Below are positions 35,038 to 46,079 of a DNA stretch of 64,000 bases, piece by piece; the first letter of the stretch is position 1; every line of letters begins with the position of its first letter. The DNA is taken from the NCBI GenBank assembly GCA_964017185.1, contig OZ024870.1, positions 32,139,621 through 32,203,620 of the forward strand, given 5' to 3'. Both the position numbers and the translations under genes were made by a program. A model generated the notes under the pieces. It saw only the letters and a program-made list of their open reading frames with translations. It searched no databases and was not told where the DNA came from. Source of the stretch: Rugalucina vietnamica (taxonomy: Eukaryota > Mollusca > Bivalvia > Lucinida > Lucinidae).

Positions 35038-35615
35038 TGACTGATAGATAGTTGCAGTCAATGCAGATTGAACATTTATCGAAAGAATGTAACATAAGAA
35101 ATCTCAGTTATTTCGTTTTCGAAACACTTCAACGTTAGAGTGATGGGAGTACTATATGTTCATGGGGCGGAAGTGTTTGTGAATTCGAAATAACCTGGAT
35201 TCCTTATGTTACTTTCATTCACACGGGGACCCAACTGTTAATCGTGATTATTGATGCGACGTGGAATGTTAATGCATGCTACTATGAAGTTTCGTATGCG
35301 TCGGCGATATTGTTACGAATGCGACGTTCCACATCCTCTGCCCTTGAACGGTAAGCATCACATGTTTGCTCTCGCGAAAATAAACAAAGCCGAGTTTACA
35401 AAATCGGCGTCCACTATGATCTGCAAAATTCTTCTATGTTCCCACTTGAAGTCAATTGGAATACTTACGGAACTTGTGTTTTTCAGCTAATGGTTTATAA
35501 AGTTGACCTGTAGATACAATTTTGCCACGGAAACTCATTACATTCTTAAATTCCTTTTGTTTTTCTTTGTTTTGGTCGTAAACTAAAACGTATAACACAG
35601 TCCTGTGGGTGTCTT
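35038..35615 (+). repeat. Left inverted terminal repeat of the YLDD element
   Basis: Partner of 38191-38624. It contains a splice-donor-like GGTAAGCATCACATG at about 35349 and short protein-like frames conserved in both repeats, for example KTPTGL reading outward. It is interrupted at about 35083-35219. Confidence 0.7.
35083..35219. mobile_element. Small foldback MITE in the left terminal repeat
   Basis: GAATGTAACATAAGAAATC...TTATTTCG...AAACACTTC at the left is inverted at the right as GAAGTGTTT...CGAAATAACC...CTTATGTTACTTTCATTC. The right terminal repeat has no counterpart at this position (38577-38590), which gives the empty site. Confidence 0.75.
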
Positions 35616-36348
35616 AATCGAAGACGATGCGACACAGAAATGCATCGTGGAAGAATGAGACCGATGATTCAGTAAAATAAAATAGCAAATGTTGCGATAT
35701 GGAGACAGTGATGCATTTTCTTCAATAAATATTTTTAAATACATGTTAAAGGGGGTCAACCGTGGTTTTAATACTGTATTATTACTTGCAGAGGCTGGAG
35801 AAAGTTGTTTGAGCCCGAGGCCGAGGGTTAAAAGTGCTCCCCGGGCGAAGACTCTTCTTGTTAATGCAATGAAATGACCATAGTTGATCGATGTTCTTGT
35901 ATAACACACCATTCCAATGGAAAACTGCCTCGCAACTGCACCTAAAAAACGCATAAACCCCTTTAATTCTGTTGTTTTCCCCCTGCTTATCAGAAATGCA
36001 TGGAGCCACCCATATTCAATGTGATCAAAATTATTTGGTTTAGCCTTAGATTCATTTAAAGGTAGGAAACATATAAGCTCTGTCACTGATATGTCCGAAT
36101 GATTTGCTGTTTCGGGGCAAGAAGAAATCAGTTGTGTCACTCGAATGTTGACAAAGCTGAATCAGAAACCCCACTCTGTGACCTCATTCAAAATAAAAGT
36201 GGTATATGCTTTGAAGCTCGCTCAACGAAGTGCATGTAGTCCAAGGAAAAAACGCCATGCAATATTTCGCTTGATAAAGGCACTCGTTATGCTTCTGCAT
36301 GTACGTGAATAACTTTTGAAAGAGCACAACAAAATGCTAATTCTTCCA

Positions 36349-37146
36349 TGACTCATTCTAGTAGTGCGTACCCTCGTCTTCGATGCAAACAAAAGATGCT
36401 TAAGATGCCATGATAATCAAGCTGGTGTTATCGAGGCTTTCAATTCCACTTCTAGGTACCTCGATGACCTTTTGAACATTGACAACCCTTATTTTGAAGG
36501 TATGGTCAATCAAATTCATCCATCTGAACTACAGTTGAACAAAGCCAATATCTCGGATACCGAAGCCCCCTTTTTAGATCTACATCTTTCTGTTGCAAAT
36601 GGATTTGTTTCTTCTGATAAGCGCGATGACTTTGATTTTGATATAGTAAATTTTCCGTTTTTGGATGGTGACGTTCCTCGTCGTGCTTCTTATGGTGTAT
36701 ACATTTCGCAACTTATTAGGTTTGCTAGAGTCTGCAATCATGTTACAGACTTCAACGCTCGAAATAAATGTTTAACAGCCAAACTTCTCCAACAGGGCTA
36801 TCGGTATCATAAACTTCGAAAAACCTTTTCTAAATTTTATCGTAGACACTATGAATAGATTTCCAAATATAATGTTGGGTTAAAGACGCTTTTAAGTGAG
36901 GGCCTTTCGGAACCAGAATTTTATGGTGACTTGGTTTACAAATTTAAGAAACTTATAGGAAGTATTGATTTTTCTTTTCAGTTTAGAAAAATCATAACAC
37001 GTTACAGACGTATAGGTTATAACTTGAATGTTATGCGACAGTCTGCATGCTTAGTTTTTAACCCAATCACGGTTGATAACTATGCTGCCTTCTTTAATTG
37101 CACGCCGGTGGGTCGGGCGTCAGACTCTTTGATGGCCCCGACTTAA
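36349..37146 (+). pseudogene. RT-like protein fragment of the YLDD retroelement
   Basis: The reading frame enters without an ATG and has FNSTSRYLDDLLNID (the polymerase YLDD box), PYFEGMVNQIHPSELQLNKA, DTEAPFLDLHLSVANGFVSS, then DIVNFPFLDGDVPRRASYGV and YISQLIRFARVCNHVTDFNA. An in-frame TAG at 36856-36858 interrupts RRHYE / ISKYNVGLKTLL. Reading continues through FKKLIGSIDFSFQFRKIITR to GRASDSLMAPT and stops at 37144-37146. The N-terminal half of the polymerase (fingers) is missing upstream. The conserved order is shared with the minus-strand fragment at 40.7-40.9 kb. Confidence 0.8.
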
Positions 37147-37412
37147 AGCTATTCATTTTAGTTGGTTGGGGCCGGAGCTTCTTGTCTGTTGCTTGGCCCA
37201 CCGGGGTCCAACTGATGTTTTTCTTTTGCACCGGAGTTAGTCAGTTATTCGGCGCCCAGGGATCTCCATCGTCGGGCAGCTTACTGAATCTGTGAGTCCT
37301 GGTATTTGATTCATCAGGATGTTTATCATGATTTATTTGTTTGTTCTTGATGATTCATTGACTAGTTAGAGATTCACCACGAGGACCGAAGAACTAACTA
37401 AATGTTATGAAC

Positions 37413-38130
37413 CACTGCAGAAGCTGAGGGTGAGGTTATTGCCATGTAAAATCGATTTAAGCCCCCCAGTTATTTATAACTGACCGTTCCAAGGCGGTAC
37501 TACTGTAGTGGTTCACACTTATCAAAGTTATTCCGATTACGAGTTTCATGTTGCATAGCTTTGTGGCCACACGATAATAATTTGGCTGTTCACTTAGCCC
37601 TCTGCATTTTACTTGTTCTGTCCGAGCTAGCACAGTGGCCACCTAATACCTTCAAAAGCTGCTCACCCTGCTTTCCGTTATTCATGTTAAACGTTGCTAT
37701 CTATGTTTAGTATTTTCTTAATTAAGTATTTTCTTAAAATGATTTTTCTTATTTCTTGTATATCACTGAACCACTGCGGAAGCTGAGGGTGAGGTTATGG
37801 CCATGTAAAATCGGTTTAAACCCGCCAGTAACTTTGTGTTACTGATCGTTCCAAGTCGATACTTCTGTGATGGTTCTTTTTGTTTCATGTCTTGGGGTTT
37901 AAATTATTTTGTGCTGTTGGCGCCTTATGTTTGTTTTCATATTTTTAGTTAAGGTAACTGAGTTGCCACCTATTGGGAAAATAGCTGCTCATTCGGCTTA
38001 CGAAATGTTTTTATGGTATAAGTACCTGATTGTTACTTTGGTTTTTCCCACCTCGGTTTTTGGAGTGGGAATCTTTCTCTGATTGCGCCTTTTCCTGATC
38101 TTTGCCTACTTGTACCTTTTTACCTTACTG
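37413..38130 (+). repeat. Two tandem diverged copies of the YLDD element 3' region
   Basis: GAACCACTGCAGAAGCTGAG opens one unit at 37409 and GAACCACTGCGGAAGCTGAG the next at 37770. Both run through GTAAAATCG-TTTAA and the 'GGCCACCTA' / 'GTTGCCACCTATTGGG' region. The second copy is closer to the copies at 6.2 kb and 39.2 kb, so two sub-lineages are joined. Confidence 0.7.
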
Positions 38131-38190
38131 TTTTTCACGCTCAGTAAATAAATGTGCATTTACAAAGCCGTTTGGATACAAATTTCAATA

Positions 38191-38624
38191 AAGACACCCA
38201 CAGGACTATTATACTTCTTAGTTAACGACCAAGACAAAGAAAAACAAAAGGAATTTAAGAATGTAACGAGTTTCCGTGGCAAAATTGTATCTACATGTCA
38301 ACTTTATAAACCATTAGCTGAAAAACACAAGTGCCGTAAGTATTCCAATTGACTTCAAGCGGGAACAAAGAAGAATTTTGCAGATCATAGTGGACGCCGA
38401 TTTTGTAAACTCGGCTTTGTTTATTTTCGCGAGAGCAACATGTGATGCTTACCTTTTAAGGGCAGAGGATGTGGAACGTCGCAACGATCTCGCCGACGCA
38501 TACGAAACTTCATAATAGCATGCATTAACATTCCACGTCGCAGCAATAATCACGATTAACAGTTTGGTCCCCGTGATTCAATAAATGTCCAATTTCTGCA
38601 TTGACTGCACCTATCTATCAGTCA
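38191..38624 (-). repeat. Right inverted terminal repeat of the YLDD element
   Basis: Inverted partner of 35038-35615 without the MITE. Both copies contain the same ACATGTGATGCTTACC (reverse: GGTAAGCATCACATGT) donor-like site. Confidence 0.7.
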
Positions 38625-39124
38625 TAACTAAACAAAAACTGAAGTACATTAATTTGCCATTTTATTTTCACCCTTGAAAGCACAAAATGCCATATCTATC
38701 ACGTCATTTCAAAAGGTGGACATTTTTCAGCCGCTCTTATTTTCAATTATTATTTTCAAATTATTTATTTTAAATTATTTTCTTATTGAAATCAAAAGAA
38801 ATATTGCAGACATTTCGTATGCCGTATGCCGAAATATTAAAATTGTACATGTACTAGTTTTCTTTTAACAAAATGGTAGCAAACGTTAGCGAAAGGTGTA
38901 ATCTTGAGTTACAAGAAGAAAAGAATACAGTTCTCTCTGTATCAAGTAATATGTCTGTCGACATTAATAGAAAAAAGACACACGTGAACGTCGTAAACGT
39001 CATCTGACAAAATACTGACCGATTTTTAATTTCAGTCGAATATGAGCAATGATAAACTGAATATCTATATTAACGAAATTGCAGATCAATGAATATCATT
39101 AATATTCAGTACAACCTGTCTTAA

Positions 39125-40903
39125 AAAGGTACAAGTAGGCAAAGATCAGGAAAAGGTGCAATCAGAAAAAAGATTCCCACTCCAAAAACCGAGATGGGGA
39201 AAAACTAAATTAACAATCAGGTACTTATACCATGAAAACATATCGTAAGCCGAATGGGCAGCAATTTTCCCAACAGTAGGCCACTCAGTTACCTAAACTT
39301 AACTACAATTATGAAAACATACATAAGGCGCCAGCAGCACAAAAATTATAAACACCTAGACATAAAACGAAAAAACCACCACAGAAGTATCGCCTTGGAA
39401 CGATCAGTAATATAAAATTACTGGCGGGCGTCAGGACTTATGTGTGGTCACTGTATATACATGTTTGAAGATTTACCTGTATAAAAAGCATTGTTTATTT
39501 TTGTCAATAATGTTACATTCTTTAGCATGCTGTATCATGTGGCTGTTGAATATGTTGCAAATACATGGATTTGTGTATACATGATTGTGAAATGAGTGGT
39601 CAGCTCAGAGCAAGTGAGTCATTTTTCAGTTACTTCCGGGTTGAAATCGTGGGACCCATTTTTCTTAGCTTTTTGAAAAAAATAAGCCAGATTTTTCGAT
39701 GTAGTCATTGACTTCAATCATATAAGAACCTGAAACAAAAGGCATGTCATCTTTCAGCAAACAATAAGCGCACACGAGCTGCCCCAAGTTATCCACTTTC
39801 AGAATTTTCAAGAAAAACATGTTTACACTATCTTTTCCCAGAGAAATACATTTCCATGACCCCAAAATAATCCTTAATTTGTCAGATTATGTATCCTAGA
39901 TATTTAGGCTTTGTGTAATGTTTACTCAAATGCATTCCATTTTCCAGGAAATGGGTCCCACGAAAACCAGTAACATTTCCAATTTTACACCAAGCTATTT
40001 AAAATTTTAAAATAATAACTATATTGAATCATTCCTAGTATCTGTGACGTCTATAAGCAATAAATGCACATCATCATTTGATTGACAGATTCAAGAAAAC
40101 AGTAGATTTCTATTTACATACCCTACCCACTCATGTCAATATTGATAAATTCTTAAATCGATTTTACAGGTACCTAACCTCACCCTCAGCTTCTGCAGTG
40201 GCTCATAACATTTAGTTAGTCATTCGGTCCTCGTGGTGAATCTCTAACTAGTCAATGAATCATCAAGAACAAACAGATATATCATGAAAACCATCCTGAT
40301 GAATCAAAAACGAGGACTCAACAGATTCAGTAAGCTGCCCGACGATGGAGATCCCTGGGCGCCGAATAACTTACAAACTCCGGAGCAAAAGAAAAACACC
40401 AGTTGGACCCCGGTGGGCCAAGCAACAGACAAGAAGCTCCGGCCCCAACAAACTAAAATGAATAGCTTTAAGTCGGGGCCATCATAGAGTCTGACACCCG
40501 ACCCACCGGCGTGCAATTAAAGAAGGCAGCAAAGTTATCAACCATGATTGGGTTAAAAACTAAGCATGCAGACTGTCGCATAACATTCAAGTTATAACCT
40601 ATACGTCTGTAACGTGTTATGATTTTTCTAAACTGAAAAGAAAAATCAATACTTCCTATAAGTTTCTTAAATGTAAATCAAGTCACCATAAAATTCTGGT
40701 TGCGAAAGACCCTCATTTAAAAGCGTCTTTAACCCAACATTATATTTGGAAATCAATTCATAGTGTCTACGATAAAATTTAGAAAAGGTTTTTAGAAATT
40801 TATGATACCGATAGCCCTGTTGGAGAAGTTTGGCCGTTAAAGATTTATTTCGAGCGTTGAAGTCTGTAACATGATTGCAGACTCTAGCAAACCTAATAAA
40901 CAA
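39125..40903 (-). mobile_element. YLDD retroelement, broken minus-strand copy
   Basis: Bases 40165-40903 are the reverse complement of the RT end and following region (FARVCNHVTDFNARNKSLTA, then KTFSKFYRRHYELISKYNVG). Bases 39125-39432 are the reverse complement of the 3' tail (GGTACAAGTAGGCAAAGATC). The 720 bp between them are foreign and hold an inverted-repeat element at 39629-39974. In this copy the residue that is a stop in the 36.8 kb copy reads L, showing that stop is a mutation. Confidence 0.75.
39629..39974. mobile_element. Small MITE-like inverted-repeat element (346 bp)
   Basis: GTTACT...TCGTGGGACCCATTT at the left is inverted as AAATGGGTCCCACGA...AGTAAC at the right. Two short frames inside are motif-free. 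Confidence 0.6.
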
Positions 40904-42153
40904 AGTTAACGTTGCTACCTTATATTGACCCTATCTAATTGCGCATACAAGGGGACACAATTCTTACCTTTCATTTTTTTTTAACTTTTTTTTTTTTGTC
41001 TTTTTTAAAGGAGTTGCGCCATCTTGTTTTGTCTTCTGCGGAAATGACCGGCTTCGGCGTAGTTTGGTGAAATTTGGCGGAATTCGTCGGGAACGTCATT
41101 TTCGCGCAGTTACAGTTTTCAGTAAGAAATTATAATTTTGGTGTAACAGGGGACATGCTGTTTTCAAAACGTTTACGGCGCGCGTTTCATTATATTATGT
41201 CCGTATTGAATAGTATTACAGTAAAATTTATATCAGAAGAAGTACTAACATTAAAATGGTTTATATTAAAGGGTGACTTTTCAAGCTAAAAACCTGCTCA
41301 TTGACGAATATCTAAGCCCTACCTCACAAAATACCGATTGCGACGCAACATCGTTGGAGTTATGCGCCAGCTTCTTTGAAAGCACTGCCAATCTGACATA
41401 ACGCAATTTATTTTTGGTGAAATAATTACACTGATAGTTCCTCGAAGTTATAGAACACTGGTCATAGCAAACAAATCATTCTACTCAAAGCCGATTCCGT
41501 GTTTTCTGAGCGGACTTTCGCCCGGAAGTGGAACACCGCAGCTTGGAGTTTGAAATCGAACAGTTATGCACTCACACTGATCAGATCACTCAGGCGAATA
41601 AGCACACAAAAGAGGACCATTTTTGGTCCTCCTTCAGCTTAATTGAATAATCGGACCAACACTTCATTAACACAGCAGGCACTGGACCCCAACCAGTTGA
41701 GACTGATTATCTTATTACTCAAAGATGGCTGAGAAAGATAAGGAATTCATTAACATAAGAATCAACCTCTTATCCAGAAAATTCAACATCTCTCTGAAAC
41801 GAATTAAAAAAACAAACTTTTTTTTTTGCATTTTTCCTAGTTTGTACACAGCTGGGATCAGCTAAGACAATCCCCATGCAAAAATGAAATTTTGAGCATA
41901 TAAAACTAATTATCCTGAATATCAAACAAAAATTAAAATAAAAGCTTGTATTTCAATATTCAATTTTTGTAAAGTATTTCTTTGGTAGAAGGGGCAGGTT
42001 GTGATTTGTTGAACAGCAAATTCACTTCTGTCGCACAAACATGAAAAATAGGTATCAATATGTCACATTTATGTGACATTTGGGAAATGTGACATCTGTG
42101 TATGTTTGATTTCAATACTTTAGGGGATTGTAATTTACTCTCGATTTTAAGGT
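40904..42153. other. Non-coding, no recognised feature
   Basis: A CpG-rich stretch at 41010-41110 (ATTTGGCGGAATTCGTCGGG) stands out mildly. Otherwise the region is AT-rich with short motif-free frames. Confidence 0.35.
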
Positions 42154-43568
42154 TTAAGAGCAATTCCGTGTAAAAACCAGCCAAATCCTTATGGGGGCTC
42201 GGCACGCATAGTCATGGATTTCCTTCATACTTTACGGATATATTAGGGACCACACAAAAACAGGTTTTTCAATGTTAGTTTTTTGAAAATATGCATGGTT
42301 GCCATGGTAACCACAATAGAAGATTTAGGGCTTCAAAACAGCATTTTTTGAGTGAAAATTGGCATTTTTTCAAACACAACCTAGACATCACATAACTTGC
42401 TTTCTAAAATTTGAATGCATACAATGGTACAGATATACATACTCAAAATTACTGTAACTTAGCATCTTATTATAATGAACTGTCTTCTAGCTATGGTAGT
42501 TGTAAGGTGGGTGGGGTTTCCCATTTTTCATTTTTATCAAAAAAGTCATTTTTCAGCATATTTTGAGAACATAAAGAAAAAAATTGAGGTAAATTTAAAA
42601 GGCATCACATAGTTGTCATGAAAGATCATTGTCAGCATGGCCAGTTAATGTAAAATCTTAGTGGGCACTTCATAAACAAAAATTTCAGAGACATCTAAAT
42701 CTACCTACTAGGACGAGACCCCATAAAATTGTGTTTTTATAATATCGAGGTTAAAGAATGAGGCTATCCAAATATTTTTGACTTAACACTAAATGAGAAT
42801 TTTAAACAGTTATATAATGATATATAGCATCTAAAAATACTTATAAAGCAATGATTAATTGCATTTAAAGTGTTTAATGACAATGTAGAAGTACCCCACC
42901 CACTTAAATTAACATGGAAGCTGGTACATTTTCAACCTGAAACAGAAGTTAGTACAAGTTAAATGTGATAAAATGCTATAGTCAAGAGACATATTGTATA
43001 CTTAGTGCAAAACCAATGAATTGTTCATCAGTAAAACAATGGTTACCATGGTAACACTTAGAACAAACATACATTGTCGCATCTTAAATAACAATGGCAA
43101 ATAGACTATATTGCTGGTAACTTCATACAATATATCAAACATCATTTTTTTTTTTTTATTTTTATTGTGTAAATCATTAGCAAAATGTTAAAATACTCAT
43201 AAATATGCTTTACTGTCTAAGGTACTCAATGACAGGATAACCTTACCCCACCCACCTAATTAACATTAAGAGCAATTCTCTGTAACCACAAATTTTTTCA
43301 CAGGGCCGTGGAACACAATCATACTCACCGATTTTGCTGAAACTTTCTTATCTTGGTTATATAAACACAAACCTTTTTAATCAACACTCATTTGGTCCAA
43401 TTTCATACCAGTTGCCATGGAAACGGCAAATGAATATTTTGGCAAAAAGTGTGTCCGAAAATCACTTAAACTGGGTATTTTCCAGCTGAAACAATTACTT
43501 TATACAAATTCAGATCCAACTTCTGGTCCCTATTTATGAATATATAACACATTCTGGTTAGAAATACA

Positions 43569-43596
43569 AAAAAAAAAAAAAAAAAAAAAAAAAAAA
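43569..43596 (+). repeat. Poly(A) run
   Basis: About 28 A in the left inner arm. The matching place in the right arm (near 51165) has only a short run, so this is a local expansion. Confidence 0.95.
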
Positions 43597-43969
43597 CATT
43601 GATTTGGAAAATCTTTGATTTTATCATGGCCCTGCAAAGTGGGTGGGGTTTCGAAGATTTGAAAAATGTGAAGCATTTTCAGGGACAATTATCATAGTGA
43701 GTGCAGTCGGTTGCAGATATACGCGCATATTTACGATATACAGCAGTGTTTTGTTAACCAAGCTCTGAATAGACATGTTTGGGAAGTAAGGTCTGAATAT
43801 GCGTAACTATAGCAACAATGAGGGTACTGTCACAAAACGCAAATTTGTGAGTGTCTGTCATTTTGGTCTCATAGAATTCTAATAAGAGGACATTATTGGT
43901 TGTAAATTATTTGATATGTTGCAATTGAAACTACTCTTTAGAAAATTTTGCATATAATCTTCAGTGACC

Positions 43970-45400
43970 TTCTAAAGGTCAAGGTCAAGGTCATAGAATA
44001 GAGAAAAATGACACAAAATTGGCCTTTTCCCATGTTCAAGTTGATTAATATTTTATGCATAACTGAGACTCAAATTTCTTACTTACTTTATTGGATATTT
44101 ATGCATACCACTACAAAGTATTTCATGTTGAGATATTTTTGTCCACCAGGTGATTTCAAGGTCAAGGTCAAATATCATTCAGACAATCCTCCTGCTGACC
44201 TTAAATAACCTTTTAAGGGTCAAGGTCATGGTCAAAAATGCAAGAAAATGGCTTAAATTGGCATTTTCTTACCAGTATTTTGTTATTTTTCAAAGAGTTT
44301 GGTGCAAAATTGCCTAAATATTTGTTTTGAAAGCTTGAGATATGTTGTATATGAATCAAAGGTTAAGAAAATATGGCATTGTATCTGCAGTGACCTTCGG
44401 AAAGTCAAGGTCAAGGTCACGTTAGAGAAAGATAACACAAAATTGGCTTTTTTTGCTCATGTTATAGTTGATTTGGCCATAATTTAGGCTCATGTTTTTT
44501 TCCTTATTGAATATTTATGCACATCACCACGCCGTTTTTCACGCTGAGATATTTTTGTCCTCCAGGTGACTTCAAGGTCAAGGTCACGAAAAGTTCAATT
44601 TTTCAGGGGGTAAAATGAAGTTTTTGTTGAAGTAGTAAACAAATTAAAGTGTTAATTTTTATCGTATTAAGTTGTTTCATTTAAATATGTGTTGCAAAGT
44701 CCAATATCATTCAGACAATCCACCTGCTGGCCTTAAATTACCTTTTAAGGGTCAAGGTCAAGGTCAAAAATGCAAGAAAATGGTTTAAAAGGGCATTTTC
44801 TTACCAGTATTTTGTAATTTTTTCACAGAGTTTGGTACAAAATTGTAATAATATTTGTTAAAACGCTTGAGATATGTTGTGTATGGAACAGCAGTTAAGA
44901 AAATATGGCATTGAATCTGCAGTGACCTTCAATGGCATTGAATATGCAGTGACCTTCTGAAACTGAATTCTTCAAGGTAACAGAATCAAGAAAATGACAT
45001 GAAAATGTCATTTTTGGCCAATATTTAAGTTTATTTTGCAATAATTGTTCCTTGACATTCTTGTTATCATGAATGATTATACATGTTTACACAAAGTCTT
45101 TCCATTTGTGATAATTTTGTCCACCAGGTGACTTCAAAGTAAAGGTCAAAATCTCAAAACTTTGAATTTTAGGGGATAAAATGGAGTTTTTGTGTTAATT
45201 GTAAACAAATTAAATTATTTATTTCAAGCATAGTATGCTTTTTCATTTATATATGTGTTGCAAAGTTCGATATCATTCAGACAATACACCTGTTGACCTA
45301 AAATAACCTTTTAATGGTAAAGGTGAAGGTCAAAGATGTAAGAAAATGGCTGAAACTGGCATTTTTTACCAGTATTTTGTTATTTTCCTCCGATTTTGGT
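43970..45400 (+). repeat. TCAAGGTCA motif array, left arm
   Basis: Clusters of TCAAGGTCA, often as AGGTCAAGGTCA pairs, occur near 43975, 44155, 44215, 44403, 44573 and 44750. They lie in units beginning at GTCCACCAGGTGA (44144, 44560 and 45120). The motif equals the extended half-site of NR5A/FTZ-F1 and ERR nuclear receptors. Binding is not shown. Confidence 0.75.
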
Positions 45401-45714
45401 GCGAAACTGTTTAATGTTTGTTTTTTAAAGTTTGAAATATAATGTACAGCATATGAAACAGCTATAATCATGCATTTTTAACTGATTTATGTTTAGATAT
45501 AGGTATCAATATAGAAAAGTATGGAGTGCCACAGGGGGGCCAATCTCAGTATTATGAAAACATGAATTTATGAGATCTTGCTTTAGTGCTCACATTTAAT
45601 TGTCCTTGAAAACTTTGTTTATGAAGTGCCCACTAATATTTCTTTTTTTCAGATTTGCCTTAGATGGCAATGCTCTTTCATGGGGAGTGTATAAGGCCTC
45701 TCAAATTTGTGTAC

Positions 45715-46012
45715 GATCAGGAAAAGGTGCAATCAGAAAGAAACCGAGGTGGGAATAACTAAACCGACAACCAGGCACCAGAAAACACATCGTAAGCCGA
45801 AGAAGCAGCTATTTCTCAACAGGTGGCCACTCAGTTACCCAAACTTAAATAAAAATATGTAAATCCACATAAGGTTCAAAAAGCAGAAAATTCCACCCCA
45901 AAACAAAAACAAATAGAACCACAACAGAAGCACCGCCTTGGAACGATCAGTAAAACAAAATTACTTGGGGGACTTAAACCGGTTTTACTGGGCCCTAACC
46001 TCACAGTACCTC
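45715..46012 (-). mobile_element. YLDD retroelement 3' tail at the centre of the palindrome
   Basis: GATCAGGAAAAGGTGCAATC through CGATCAGTAAAACAAAATTA and TAAACCGGTTTTACTGGGCC match the minus-strand tail at 39125-39432. It lies in the loop of the inner foldback and has no partner in the opposite arm. Confidence 0.7.
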
Positions 46013-46079
46013 CGAACCTCTATAGGTGAGGGGAATGAAATCCAGATCACATGCGCAAGACAAAATGCATGCATCTTTG

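Larger units (their letters stand above)
35038..38624 (+). mobile_element. YLDD retroelement bounded by long inverted terminal repeats
   Basis: The left repeat 35038-35615 and the right repeat 38191-38624 are inverted copies. TGACTGATAGATAG pairs with CTATCTATCAGTCA, CACGGGGACC with GGTCCCCGTG, and TCCTGTGGGTGTCTT with AAGACACCCACAGGA. The left one is lengthened by a small MITE. Between them lie an RT-like reading frame on the plus strand and a 3' region that recurs at four other places in the window. Inverted long terminal repeats occur in Penelope-like and DIRS-like elements. No GIY-YIG or tyrosine recombinase domain was seen, so the superfamily is left open. Confidence 0.65.

Noticed and set aside
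35583-36140. 185-codon minus-strand frame as a gene
   Set aside because: It starts without context, has no motif, and its end lies in the left inverted terminal repeat of the retroelement on the opposite strand.
35038-38624. Hammerhead ribozyme in the terminal repeats (known in Penelope-like elements)
   Set aside because: CTGATGA occurs near 37315 on the reverse strand, but no following GAAA core and paired stems could be found by eye.
41010-41110. CpG-rich stretch as a promoter
   Set aside because: There is no ATG with good context, no splice donor and no motif combination like that at 23.45 kb; too weak to call.
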